Below are positions 18,011 to 26,677 of a stretch of 64,000 bases of DNA, in pieces. The position numbers and the translations under genes were made by a program. Source of the DNA: a bacterium. GTDB taxonomy: Bacteria > Desulfobacterota > DSWW01. The notes under the pieces are model-generated. The model worked only from the letters and a program-made list of their open reading frames with translations. It ran no database searches and was not told the DNA's origin. Position 1 is the stretch's first letter. Each line of letters opens with the position of its first letter. Location: positions 62,001-126,000 of the forward strand of contig JANQFG010000106.1 in assembly GCA_028277985.1 (NCBI GenBank). Reading direction: 5' to 3'.

Positions 18011-18128
18011 TTTTATAGTGGGTTAAACGTTTTACCGTGTCCCCGCGAAGCAATCCTTCGCCGCGGGAAGGCCTCGTGATCGCGGCGAGTGAGGTGAAAG
18101 CCGCCTGAAGAAGAACGGATCCGGGTTT

Positions 18129-18878
18129 ATGAGCACAGGCGCCCCTTCCAGTAGAATCCTCCTGAGCGGCGGTTCCGGGCTTCTGGGAAAGGAACTCCTC
18201 AAGCTTGATCCTTCGATCGTCGCGCCGTCCCATGCCGCCTTCGACGTAACCGACCCGGCCCAGACGCAGGAGGTCTTTCGGGGGTTCCCCGGGTGCCTTT
18301 ACATTCACTGTGCCGCCATTGTCGGAACGGACGAGTGCCGTGAGGCTCCGGCTGCTGCCCTGGATGTGAACGTCGGGGGCGTTCTGAACACGGTCAAGGC
18401 AAGTCTGGAGCAGGGGTGCCGGTACGTGTACCTTTCCACGGATTATGTTTTCGAGGCGAACTCGACCAAGGAAGGGGATTTTCTGGAAGAGGACGCGGTG
18501 GGTGCGGTGAACCTGTACGCCCGCACCAAGATCGCCGGGGAGATGATCGCCGCAGCCAGTCCGGACCATCTGATCGTCCGAACGAGCTTCGTGGGAAGGG
18601 AGTCGATCAAATACAAGGGGGCCTTCACCGATCAGTACACGACCCGGGACTACGTGGACGTGCTGGCTCCACAGATCCTGGAAGCGGCCCGAAGCACCCT
18701 GACAGGGGTCCTCCACATCGGGACGGAGAAGAAATCCCAGTACGATCTGCTGAAGATCGCTTTTCCAGAGATCGCGCCGACCCTGCGGGCGGACGTCAAT
18801 CCCTCTCTGGCGTCCGATACCTCGCTGAACTGTGATCGATGGCGGAGTTTCCAGCGCCGTAAACATCGGAAAGAATAG
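18129..18878 (+). CDS. RmlD-like sugar-nucleotide reductase (SDR family)
   Basis: A 249-residue extended short-chain dehydrogenase. The nucleotide-binding motif is GGSGLLG near residue 14. The catalytic YxxxK appears as YARTK, and STDYVFEANS plus RTSFVGRES are RmlD-type blocks. RmlD reduces dTDP-4-keto-rhamnose, but relatives work on other 4-keto-sugars. It is shorter than a typical RmlD (~290 residues) and ends early in the substrate domain. Another member of the family is at 47960. It is preceded by a strong promoter and followed by a SPASM radical SAM gene. Confidence 0.82.
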   Translation: MSTGAPSSRILLSGGSGLLGKELLKLDPSIVAPSHAAFDVTDPAQTQEVFRGFPGCLYIHCAAIVGTDECREAPAAALDVNVGGVLNTVKASLEQGCRYVYLSTDYVFEANSTKEGDFLEEDAVGAVNLYARTKIAGEMIAAASPDHLIVRTSFVGRESIKYKGAFTDQYTTRDYVDVLAPQILEAARSTLTGVLHIGTEKKSQYDLLKIAFPEIAPTLRADVNPSLASDTSLNCDRWRSFQRRKHRKE

Positions 18879-18969
18879 AAGAATCAAGTTGTCTTCCGAA
18901 ACGACCGAATGAGAGGGACAGGTTTGCGAGACGAACAGCCGGGAAGAGCGCAAAAGGAAAGGGGTTAAG

Positions 18970-20064
18970 GTGGGCCTGAAGCAATTCGACATCCAGCAGA
19001 AGATCCTCTGGCACTATGACAGGATCAACAAGCTGGTCAACAACGAGATGGTCTACCCGATTACGATAGAGATCGATCCGACCAATGCATGCAACGAGAA
19101 ATGCATCTGGTGCTGCTGGGAAGATCATCGGAATGACAAGACGACCATGTCCTGGAGGCTGTTGGAAAAGATCATCCACAACCTGGCACGGGTCGACGTT
19201 CGCGGTCTTATCTGGACCGGGGGCGGCGAGCCTCTGGTGAACCGTCACACCACGAAGGGTATGGAGCTGGCCAAGAGCCTGGGGATCGAAAACGGCATGT
19301 TCACCAACGGCATTCTCATGACTCCCCAGAAGATTCCGACCATCGTCCGGTCCTGCACCTGGATCAGGATCAGCCTCGGGGCCGCTACGGCCGAGACCTT
19401 CCGCAAGTGTCACGGTACGGATGATTTCGAGGTCATCCTGAAGAACGTTCGGGAGTTCATGAGGGTGAAGCGGGAACTCGGGAGCGACATCGCCATCGGC
19501 CTGAGCATGATGGTTCATCCTGAGAATTGTCACGAGCTGTACGACGAGGCGAAGCTGGCCAAAGAGCTTGGAGTGGACTATTTTCAGGGAAAACCCTTGA
19601 ACCAGATGGGCTCGGAGGACATGGAATGGTGGGAGAGGGATGTCATTCCTCCTTTCAAGAAAGCGAAGGATGATTTCGAGGACGAGGATTTCAAGATCCT
19701 CACCGCCCAGTACACACAGGACAAGTACGGCGATGATGGGTCGCGGTTCATTTCGAACATCACCCCTTCCCTGGGCGTTGCAGAGGATGAGAGGTATCGC
19801 TGCTATGTCCACAACTTCGTCACCGCCATTACCGCCAACGGGGACGTCGCCTTCTGCAAGAATCTGCGGGACAAAGAGGAATTCATCCTCGGCAATCTGA
19901 AGAAGCAGACCATGGAAGAGATCTGGCACAGCTCCCGGAGAAAGGAGATCATCCGGAGGATCAATTCGGAGCAATGCGGGGTCTTCTGTCAGAACGGGCG
20001 TCTCAACCAGATCCTCAAGTACATCAAGAAGCCGAACGAGAAGAACCACCCCAGCTTCCTCTAG
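18970..20064 (+). CDS. Radical SAM/SPASM domain protein
   Basis: A 364-residue enzyme with the radical SAM cluster C41-x3-C45-x2-C48 (CNEKCIWC) and WTGGGEPLVN for SAM binding. The C-terminal SPASM region has cysteines in YRCYVHN, VAFCKN and CGVFCQ that could bind auxiliary Fe-S clusters. The start is GTG with GGGG upstream. SPASM enzymes in surface-polysaccharide loci may modify sugars or peptides; the substrate is not known. Its stop codon TAG lies inside the left end of a dispersed repeat element. It is probably co-transcribed with the reductase upstream. Confidence 0.85.
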   Translation: MGLKQFDIQQKILWHYDRINKLVNNEMVYPITIEIDPTNACNEKCIWCCWEDHRNDKTTMSWRLLEKIIHNLARVDVRGLIWTGGGEPLVNRHTTKGMELAKSLGIENGMFTNGILMTPQKIPTIVRSCTWIRISLGAATAETFRKCHGTDDFEVILKNVREFMRVKRELGSDIAIGLSMMVHPENCHELYDEAKLAKELGVDYFQGKPLNQMGSEDMEWWERDVIPPFKKAKDDFEDEDFKILTAQYTQDKYGDDGSRFISNITPSLGVAEDERYRCYVHNFVTAITANGDVAFCKNLRDKEEFILGNLKKQTMEEIWHSSRRKEIIRRINSEQCGVFCQNGRLNQILKYIKKPNEKNHPSFL

Positions 20065-20182
20065 CCCGAACATTTCATGAACCATGCCGAGAGGATTTGA
20101 AGAGGGCTTTCAGTAGTGGGAGTTTGCCTCAGACTCAAAACGCGGCCTCTGCAGCAAACTCGACTCGTCAAATATCCGGGCT
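20063..20182. repeat. Dispersed inverted-repeat-bounded element, copy 2 (120 bp)
   Basis: Same terminal inverted repeats and the same conserved inner blocks as the copy at 5096-5252 (about 31 bp at the left and 50 bp at the right), but a shorter and different middle. It fills the whole gap between two convergent genes, and the TAG stop codon of each gene falls in one of its terminal repeats. Confidence 0.75.
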
Positions 20183-20984
20183 AGCTCTCGTTTCCAAGAA
20201 GATGCTCCCGCAAGATCCTCGCCGTTTCCTTCGGATCCTCCATGAAGAAGACATGACCCGCACCCGGCAGACGGACCACGCGGGATCCTGCGATGCCGAG
20301 TCGCAGCGTCTCGGAGTTCTCCGGAGGAATGAGGACGTCGGCGTCCCCGGTCAGGATCAGGGTCGGTCTTCGTATTTCCCCCAGCCGGTCATGGCAATTG
20401 TGTGCGATGGCCGCCCAGAACTGCTGGGTGAACGGTTTCCCTGCGGGTGGGTTCTCCACAAAACGCGCGATCATCGCCTCGATGAACTTCGGATTCTCTT
20501 CTCGAAACTTCGGCCCAAACAGAATCGTCATGTTTTGACGTGCGATCTCCTCGACGGACTTGCCCCGTGTCAGTGTCATGGCCTGTACGGTGTCGGCGGA
20601 AGGCATGGTGAACCCCTTTCCGCCGGCGTGGGTGCATCCAAGTACAAGACGATCGACACCATCCGGGTAGCGGATGGCGATTTCCTGGGCGATCATGCCG
20701 CCCATGGACACACCGAAGATGTGGGCCCGGGGAATGCCCACGGCATCCATCAGCCCGACCGTGTCGGAGGCGAGCATGGACATCGAATACTTTTCGTCCG
20801 GCTTGTCCGTGAGGCCGGCCCCCCGGTTGTCGAACAGGAGGAGTTGAAAAGCGCCCGCGAGCTCCCGGGCGAGGGGCTCCCACCATGTGAGGTCTCCGGA
20901 CAGCCCCATGATCAAGACCAACGGCGGCCCGGTTCCCACGAGCCGGTAGTGCATGCGCAGACCGTTGACGCTGCAGATCGGCAT
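20181..20984 (-). CDS. Alpha/beta hydrolase
   Basis: A 267-residue alpha/beta-hydrolase-fold protein. The oxyanion region is LVLIMGLSGD, then LLLFDNRGAG, the nucleophile elbow GVSMGG with the catalytic serine, an acid near LTGDADVLIP and the histidine in GAGHVFFMEDP. Close relatives include 3-oxoadipate enol-lactonase-like and ester hydrolases; the substrate is not clear. It is convergent with the radical SAM gene, and its stop is supplied by the repeat element. Confidence 0.88.
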   Translation of the reverse strand: MPICSVNGLRMHYRLVGTGPPLVLIMGLSGDLTWWEPLARELAGAFQLLLFDNRGAGLTDKPDEKYSMSMLASDTVGLMDAVGIPRAHIFGVSMGGMIAQEIAIRYPDGVDRLVLGCTHAGGKGFTMPSADTVQAMTLTRGKSVEEIARQNMTILFGPKFREENPKFIEAMIARFVENPPAGKPFTQQFWAAIAHNCHDRLGEIRRPTLILTGDADVLIPPENSETLRLGIAGSRVVRLPGAGHVFFMEDPKETARILREHLLGNES

Positions 20985-21268
20985 GGGGGTCTCCGTGTCC
21001 TGCTAGACTAGGGAAGCGAACAGAAGCGAACAGGAGCGTACCAGGTAAGCAGAAATCCGGCCGGAAGACAAGCCGGGGAGTCTCTCCCGCGAGGCGCGGA
21101 CGCGGTTTGCCTTTTCGACCCCAGGGCGTGTGCAGAGGCGATCCGCAGCCCTTGACCTCAAGAATCTTTTCGTGACATTGTGGAGAGGATTCGAACAATC
21201 GGTGCCTTCCGAAGAGGCAGAGAGAGGAAGGGATTCCCGAACCATCCCTGACACACAGGATTCGCGAG

Positions 21269-22192
21269 ATGGCAGCTCCCAACCTGTCCGTACTCATCGT
21301 CAGCTTCAACTGCTGGTCCTATCTCGACAAGTGCATTCACTCGATCCTCGCCTCGGACGATCCGATTCTCGAGATCATCGTGGTGGACAACGCATCCGCG
21401 GACGGTACGCCTTCGAAGCTGCGAGCCAAGTATCCGGAAGTTCATTTGGTTGAGAATTCCGAGAACCTGGGGCTTCCCCCGGCCGCGAACCGGGGGTTCC
21501 GGCTGGCGAAGGGAGATCGGATCCTTCTGCTGGATGCGGATACCGAACTCAAGCCGGATGCGATCGGCATCATGGAACGCTTTCTGGATGAACATCCGGA
21601 TGTCTGGATGGTGGCTCCACGAACCTTCTATTCGGACGGGACCATACAGGAAAGCGCCAGGGATTTTCCCTCCGCCATAAACGGGCTCTTCGGGCGTCAG
21701 AGTGTGCTGACCCGCCTGTTTCCGAACAATCCATTTTCGAAACGCTATCTGGCGCGGGAGCACCTGGATGAGGAGGAGCCCTTTCGGGTCCAGCAGATCA
21801 GTGCTGCCTGCATGCTGTTTCGCAAAGAGGCTCTGGACAGGGTAGGGGAGTGGGATGAAGGCTTCCGATGCTACTTCGTGGACACCGAATGGTGCAAACG
21901 CATTCAAGAGGCGGAAGGGTTGGTCTATTGCGTTCCTGAGGCGTCCATCTTTCACCACGAGCAGAACAAGAGCTCACGCAAGAAGAATCCGAGGCGGATC
22001 GTCGATTTTCACAAGGGCGCTTTCCGGCTCTATCAGAAACACTACACCCGCGGGATGTGGGATCCAAGATGGGTGCTTGCGGCCTCCGCGCTGACCCTCA
22101 GGACGACGCTGCTCCTTGCCCTGAACGCGATGAAGAGTTCTTCCGAATCGGACGATGATCCGTTCTCTGCAGTCCACCGGAAGGAAGCCTGA
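21269..22192 (+). CDS. Family 2 glycosyltransferase
   Basis: A 307-residue GT-A protein closely similar in plan to the one at 16992: LSVLIVSFNCWSYLDKCI, VDNASADGT, ENLGLPPAANRGF and LLDADTELKPDA. The C-terminal half contains HHEQNKSSRKKNPRR and a hydrophobic helix that may contact the membrane. It is probably a rhamnosyl- or related hexosyl-transferase in glycan assembly. A TTGACC at 21152 could be a -35 box, but its -10 is poor. Confidence 0.88.
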   Translation: MAAPNLSVLIVSFNCWSYLDKCIHSILASDDPILEIIVVDNASADGTPSKLRAKYPEVHLVENSENLGLPPAANRGFRLAKGDRILLLDADTELKPDAIGIMERFLDEHPDVWMVAPRTFYSDGTIQESARDFPSAINGLFGRQSVLTRLFPNNPFSKRYLAREHLDEEEPFRVQQISAACMLFRKEALDRVGEWDEGFRCYFVDTEWCKRIQEAEGLVYCVPEASIFHHEQNKSSRKKNPRRIVDFHKGAFRLYQKHYTRGMWDPRWVLAASALTLRTTLLLALNAMKSSSESDDDPFSAVHRKEA

Positions 22193-22222
22193 CCGCCGAG
22201 AAGACGTCCTCCCGCCCCCTGA

Positions 22223-23656
22223 TCAGTAGCCCAGCTTTCTCAACACATAGTAGACCGCTGCACCGAGGACGAGTCCTCCGAAGGCCACGAGCGGATACCG
22301 GATCAGCGGGTGAAGGCTCTTGAATCCCGCAACGCCGGATGGCTCTTGCCCATCATTGCCCGGGGAAAGGAAGGTTCGAATGTGAAAGAAATCCATAACG
22401 AAGACGAGGCCGACAGCAAGGAGGAAAGAAAGAACGGCCGCCAAGCCTACGTGGTAGATTCGAATGGGTTGAATCGGCATTACAGGAACCACCGCTTCAT
22501 GCAGGACTCTGGCTTCGACCTGCTCCGAATTGACCTGTTCGAAAGCCTCCAGACGCAAGTCCTTCAGGTGTTTGTAGTCCTGCGAGCTTGATTCGATCTT
22601 CAGATTCAGAGCGTCCAGTCTGCTCTTCAGCAAGGGCAAATCCTTGAGTTGCTCCCTCAACTCATGAATCGAAGCCTCCAGGTAGTCATTCTTCTTCTTC
22701 AGCCCCTTGAGGTTGATTTCCTCGAAGAGCTTCGCAGATCTCATTCTGTCGATGTCTTCGGATTGGACATAGCCTCTGGACCGCCCCTCGATTCCCCGGC
22801 GGTACTCGGCAATTTCCTTTTGCTTCTGGATGATCTGGGCCTTCACGCCCGTGTTTTCCATCTCCATTTCATAGAGGTTTTCGAGACCTCTGTCCGTGTC
22901 TTCCTGCAGAGAGACGAAGCCGTGCTCCTCCAGTAACGCTTTGCTCTCCTCGCGAAGCGAAGCGATCTCCTTTTCCCTTTTGAGCAACTCCTCTTCCAAC
23001 TGCTCGAGCCGACCATGAGCTTCCGACCGATATTCATTCCGGATCCAGCGGACAAGGGTCTCGCCGGCGGTATTGACGATTGCCGCCGCCCTTTTCGGGT
23101 ACTTGTCCTTGACCATGAGAATGGTGATGTTGGAATCGCTTGTCGACATGATCTGTATGTTTTCTCTCAACCCCTTGATCGTCGCGACGGTCTTGTTCTC
23201 TTTCAGTATCCGTCCGTACTTCAATATGGACCAGACGTCCAGGGCTCGCTGCTTCACGAATTCCTTCGATTTGTAGTACCAGCGCTTGTACCAGACAGAG
23301 CTGCCGGCAGGAATGTCTTGATCCAGTTTGAGCTCTTTTATGACGGGTCTTAAGATCACCTCGTTCTTGACCGTGTCGTTGAGCGTCTGGCTGATCGACT
23401 GGAAGGAGGGAATGGGGACCGGCATGCCGAAGGCCTCGGCCTCCTTGGCTCGCAGTACGCTCTTTTCCAGGGGGCGGTACAAGATGGTGGTCGCCGCCCT
23501 GTACCTTTCGGAGAACACGTAAGTGAGAGCCAGTGCGGAGAACATTGCAGCGATACAGAACGCAAGGATGAAGCGTTTCTGCCCCAGTAGGAGATCGAAG
23601 TACTTGCGCAAGTCCACCTGCGAATCAGCAGAAGGAGGGGTGTCCAAGTGGCTCAT
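22223..23656 (-). CDS. Wzz/PCP-type polysaccharide chain-length protein
   Basis: A 477-residue inner-membrane polysaccharide co-polymerase. It has an N-terminal transmembrane helix (around residues 30-50), a Wzz-domain start with RYRAATTILYRPLE, long periplasmic coiled-coil stretches (RLEQLEEELLKREKEIASLREE) and C-terminal transmembrane segments after QPIRIYHVGL. No tyrosine-kinase domain is present. It controls chain length together with the Wzx/ligase proteins of the locus. It is paralogous to the protein at 32136, with the same QTLNDTV and NEVILRPVI motifs. Its start is 20 bp from a palindromic operator-like site shared with the divergent radical SAM gene. Confidence 0.9.
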   Translation of the reverse strand: MSHLDTPPSADSQVDLRKYFDLLLGQKRFILAFCIAAMFSALALTYVFSERYRAATTILYRPLEKSVLRAKEAEAFGMPVPIPSFQSISQTLNDTVKNEVILRPVIKELKLDQDIPAGSSVWYKRWYYKSKEFVKQRALDVWSILKYGRILKENKTVATIKGLRENIQIMSTSDSNITILMVKDKYPKRAAAIVNTAGETLVRWIRNEYRSEAHGRLEQLEEELLKREKEIASLREESKALLEEHGFVSLQEDTDRGLENLYEMEMENTGVKAQIIQKQKEIAEYRRGIEGRSRGYVQSEDIDRMRSAKLFEEINLKGLKKKNDYLEASIHELREQLKDLPLLKSRLDALNLKIESSSQDYKHLKDLRLEAFEQVNSEQVEARVLHEAVVPVMPIQPIRIYHVGLAAVLSFLLAVGLVFVMDFFHIRTFLSPGNDGQEPSGVAGFKSLHPLIRYPLVAFGGLVLGAAVYYVLRKLGY

Positions 23657-23675
23657 GAATAGAGTACCCTTCTAA

Positions 23676-23698
23676 GGTTGACCCATGGATGGTCAACC
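23676..23698. promoter_or_regulatory. Palindromic operator-like site between divergent promoters
   Basis: A perfect 8-bp inverted repeat GGTTGACC-N7-GGTCAACC. It covers the -35 box of the rightward promoter and the likely start point of the leftward one, an ideal place for a repressor or coordinating regulator. No regulator gene is adjacent. Confidence 0.6.
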
Positions 23699-23706
23699 AT
23701 TATATA
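23678..23706 (+). promoter_or_regulatory. Promoter for the radical SAM gene at 23928
   Basis: TTGACC (23678-23683), 17-bp spacer, TATATA (23701-23706). It reads rightward with a long ~215-nt leader before the gene. Confidence 0.55.
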
Positions 23707-23726
23707 TTCTGGTCGAGCTTTGTCCA
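23699..23726 (-). promoter_or_regulatory. Promoter for the wzz-like gene at 22223-23656
   Basis: On the minus strand TGGACA (23726-23721), 16-bp spacer, perfect TATAAT (23704-23699). It overlaps the -10 of the opposite promoter and abuts the palindrome. Confidence 0.6.
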
Positions 23727-23927
23727 GAAGTAATTCCCCCGGTTCCCTTCCTCAGAGCCGTCGCCCGCCCCTTCGAGGGGCTTCACCTCTTCCTGTGCAC
23801 GCAACGGTCCTCAAGGGTCCTGGCCTGTTGTTTGGGGTCACGGATTCAGGTAGAGTAAGAATTTGGAACTCTCTACGTGAGACGGCCTGCAGGGCCCACC
23901 GGGCCGGGGAAAGGGAATCGGGTTGAG

Positions 23928-25031
23928 ATGAGCAGAGCAACGAAGCTCGTCAGATACGCGGATACGGGCTACCATCTTGTCAAGAACCGGATCCTGACGA
24001 AACGGAGCGTCCGGCAGGGACGGATGCTCACGGGGCCGGGAAGTGCCTACTTCATCCTCACCAATCACTGCAACTGCAATTGCATCCAGTGCCCCGCGCA
24101 GGTCGCGGAAGACGCGAAGACCGAAAAGCTGTCCGACAATCTCACGCTGGATGAATACGCTACCCTCATTGACGATCTCGTCTCCTCCGGGTGCAAGCGA
24201 ATCGGGCTGACCGGCGGAGAACCTCTGATCCTCAAGCAGAAGATCGTCCCCCTGCTGGAGAAGATCAATGAACGGGCCTACTCCCAGATCGTTACCAACG
24301 GATCTCTGCTCGATGAGGCCTTTCTGGATCACTACGACAGCATCGGCGGCGGGCACATCACCTTTTCCATCGACGGGATCGGTGAACGCCACGACCAGAT
24401 CCGAAGGAAGCCCGGGCTGTTCAGAAAGATCGAGGACACCCTGGACCTGCTTCATGAAAAGCGCTACCGAAACATCATGCCGAAAATCACCTTCACCCTG
24501 TTCAACGATAATGTGGATGAGATGGTGCCCGTGGCCAACCACTTCCTGAAGAGGAAGATTCCGCTCTTCATCGGCCCCTACGAGAATTACGACCGAAAGA
24601 AGTCGCTGGAATACAATCGGCAGGATCCACTCTGGATACAGGCGGACAAAGAGGCGGAATTGCGCACGACCCTCAAGCAGATGATAGAGCTCAGGCAGCA
24701 GCATCCCCATCTCATCATCAACAGCAAGGCCCACTTTCTCGCCATAGAGGACTACTTCCTGGCCCCCGAGCAGCTTGCTTCCCCGGACCGTGCCTGCCAC
24801 TACGGGTACACGACGGTGCATATCAGGCCGGATGGAAGGGTGGCTACGTGTATAGGTGATGCGGGATCGATTCGGGAGGAGCCGTTCTTCAAGATCTGGG
24901 ACGGCGACAAGTTTCACCGCATGCGACGTGTCCAGTTGCGGTGCGACAAGAACTGCATGCTCGGCTGTATCGTCCAGCACTCCTTTCTCGATATGGTACG
25001 CGTCGTCGGCTATCAATTGCTGAAGAGGTAG
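23928..25031 (+). CDS. Radical SAM/SPASM domain protein
   Basis: A 367-residue radical SAM enzyme with cysteines C48, C52 and C55 (CNCNCIQC), LTGGEPLIL for SAM binding and a SPASM-like end (RACHYGYTTVH, ATCIGD, LRCDKNCMLGC) for auxiliary clusters. The start ATG follows a GGTTGAG region; longer upstream reading lacks coding quality. It is the second SPASM protein of the locus, different enough from the one at 18970 not to be a recent copy. It is divergent from wzz with shared control sequence. The role in the polysaccharide locus is unknown. Confidence 0.85.
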   Translation: MSRATKLVRYADTGYHLVKNRILTKRSVRQGRMLTGPGSAYFILTNHCNCNCIQCPAQVAEDAKTEKLSDNLTLDEYATLIDDLVSSGCKRIGLTGGEPLILKQKIVPLLEKINERAYSQIVTNGSLLDEAFLDHYDSIGGGHITFSIDGIGERHDQIRRKPGLFRKIEDTLDLLHEKRYRNIMPKITFTLFNDNVDEMVPVANHFLKRKIPLFIGPYENYDRKKSLEYNRQDPLWIQADKEAELRTTLKQMIELRQQHPHLIINSKAHFLAIEDYFLAPEQLASPDRACHYGYTTVHIRPDGRVATCIGDAGSIREEPFFKIWDGDKFHRMRRVQLRCDKNCMLGCIVQHSFLDMVRVVGYQLLKR

Positions 25032-25060
25032 GGCGGCAGAGGAACCTCGCCTTGCTCGGG

Positions 25061-26677
25061 CTAGTCGAGGTAGCCAAGATTTTTCAGGTGTTCCGCGAGT
25101 TTTTCTTCTTCTTCCTTGCTCAATTCCTCCCGCTGCTTCGGGCCTCCGCCCCGGCCTTCCGAAAATCGGATAGGGTTCGCCTCCAGAAAAGCCTTGTCGA
25201 TGATCGTTTCCAAGACACGCCCATCCAGATCCTCAGGAACGGGCACTCCGAGCAGATGAAGGACGGTCGGCATGATATCCACGATATCGGCGGAGACTTC
25301 CCCCTTCAAGATCGGCTTTCCCCATGCGATCACAACCCCCTCTCTCCGATGATCTCCGTAGATCCGCAGATTACCCAGCATGTGGTCTGACAGGACGTGT
25401 CCGGCCATCTCTTCCTTGATGGCGTATCCTTCCTTCATCTCCACCACCAGATCAGGGACATCGACGCCCTCTGGCGGGCTGTACAGTTCTCTTCCTTTAT
25501 GCACGGTCTCCACGACGGGGTCCCCGGTGTCGGGGTCAATGTGAGCCAGCAGAGCTTCCGAGATTTCCTGGCAGACACGGTCGTATTCCTGTTCGCTCAC
25601 ACAGCCTTCAGGCTCGCGGCCCTCGAGGTTGAGTGATACCATGCCGTAGCCGAGGATCGAAAAGGCCTTGGTCGATGCCCAGTCAATATTCTTGCTGCTG
25701 AAGCCCGAGTCCGGGAGCAATCTCTTCAGACGGTTCCGCACGAACGCCGGGATATGATCTTTCAGTCTCATCAGACCGAGGCGGTTCGCGGTGTTCATGA
25801 GCAACCTGCCGGCAGGCGGACTCCCGGTTGTTCGCTTGCCTTCGGACTTGCCTCCTCGAAGTTTCAGAAATCCGGCCCTCTCGAAGAAGGTATTGATGTA
25901 GAAGCTCTTCTGGGCATACCCGAAACCGTGGTCCGATACGACCATGAGAACGGTATCCTCGTCCAGGGCTCCGAGGATCTCTCCCAGGATGCGATCGAGC
26001 AGCTGGTAGTAGGCGACGCAGGACGGGTCCATGGACATCACCTCGTCCCAGTATGCATGTTGGAGACGATCCGAACCTACGAACACGGAGAAGAACAGAT
26101 CCCACGGGTCTGTTTCCATGAGATGGCGGATGACAGTCCCGCTGTCTTCGGTCATCTGGACCACTTCCCGCAGCAAAGCCTCTTTGTCACCCACCAGGAT
26201 GTGTCGGCCGCTGTCGACATCGATGCGGTAGGAAGGCGCCAAACGGAATATTTCCTGCTTGCGCGAGGGGGGGTAGACAAAGTCGGTGTCTTCACTTGGC
26301 GTCATGAAGCCGGATATCATGATGCCGTTTACAGCGTCCGGGGGAAAGGTGAAGGGAACGTTCGCTATGATCAAGCGTTTGTCGTGCCTGCCCAGGATGT
26401 TCCACACGGGCTCTGCGTCGTGATGGGATGCTTTGGTGGTGATGCTCGTATCGTATCCTTGCCTCTTCGTGAAATTGAAGAGCCCGTGTTTGTCCGGGTT
26501 CTTGCCGGTAGACATGGAGGTCCAGCCCGGGCCCGTGACGAAGGGGATGGTCGAACGAAGCACACCGGCGGCGCCCTCCCGGATCATCTTCTGAAAATGG
26601 GGCATGGTGCCGGCCTGCATGTACGGATGGAGTATGCTGAATGTCATGCCGTCGATACCGAGCAGAAAGACCTTCAT
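25061..26677 (-). CDS. Alkaline-phosphatase-superfamily phosphodiesterase/transferase
   Basis: A 538-residue protein of the type I phosphodiesterase/nucleotide pyrophosphatase group. The metal-site opening is LLGIDGMTF (D9), the nucleophile region TGPGWTSMSTGKNPDKHG, and metal residues follow in VVSDHGFGYA and GDHRREG. There is no signal peptide, so the enzyme is probably cytoplasmic or peripheral. The family hydrolyses or transfers phospho-groups. Its ATG overlaps the stop of the O-antigen-ligase-like gene (4 bp), so the two are coupled and probably act on the same glycan or lipid-linked intermediate. The C-terminal tail is charged (EELSKEEEEKLAEHL). Confidence 0.85.
   Translation of the reverse strand: MKVFLLGIDGMTFSILHPYMQAGTMPHFQKMIREGAAGVLRSTIPFVTGPGWTSMSTGKNPDKHGLFNFTKRQGYDTSITTKASHHDAEPVWNILGRHDKRLIIANVPFTFPPDAVNGIMISGFMTPSEDTDFVYPPSRKQEIFRLAPSYRIDVDSGRHILVGDKEALLREVVQMTEDSGTVIRHLMETDPWDLFFSVFVGSDRLQHAYWDEVMSMDPSCVAYYQLLDRILGEILGALDEDTVLMVVSDHGFGYAQKSFYINTFFERAGFLKLRGGKSEGKRTTGSPPAGRLLMNTANRLGLMRLKDHIPAFVRNRLKRLLPDSGFSSKNIDWASTKAFSILGYGMVSLNLEGREPEGCVSEQEYDRVCQEISEALLAHIDPDTGDPVVETVHKGRELYSPPEGVDVPDLVVEMKEGYAIKEEMAGHVLSDHMLGNLRIYGDHRREGVVIAWGKPILKGEVSADIVDIMPTVLHLLGVPVPEDLDGRVLETIIDKAFLEANPIRFSEGRGGGPKQREELSKEEEEKLAEHLKNLGYLD

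Noticed and set aside
18011..18128. Leader upstream of the RmlD-like gene as a c-di-GMP (GEMM) riboswitch
   Set aside because: Conserved GEMM core bases could not be found; only generic hairpins are visible.
16740..18992. 750-codon minus-strand frame across the first glycosyltransferase and reductase genes
   Set aside because: It spans two well-supported plus-strand genes and two promoters; its translation has no recognisable domain.
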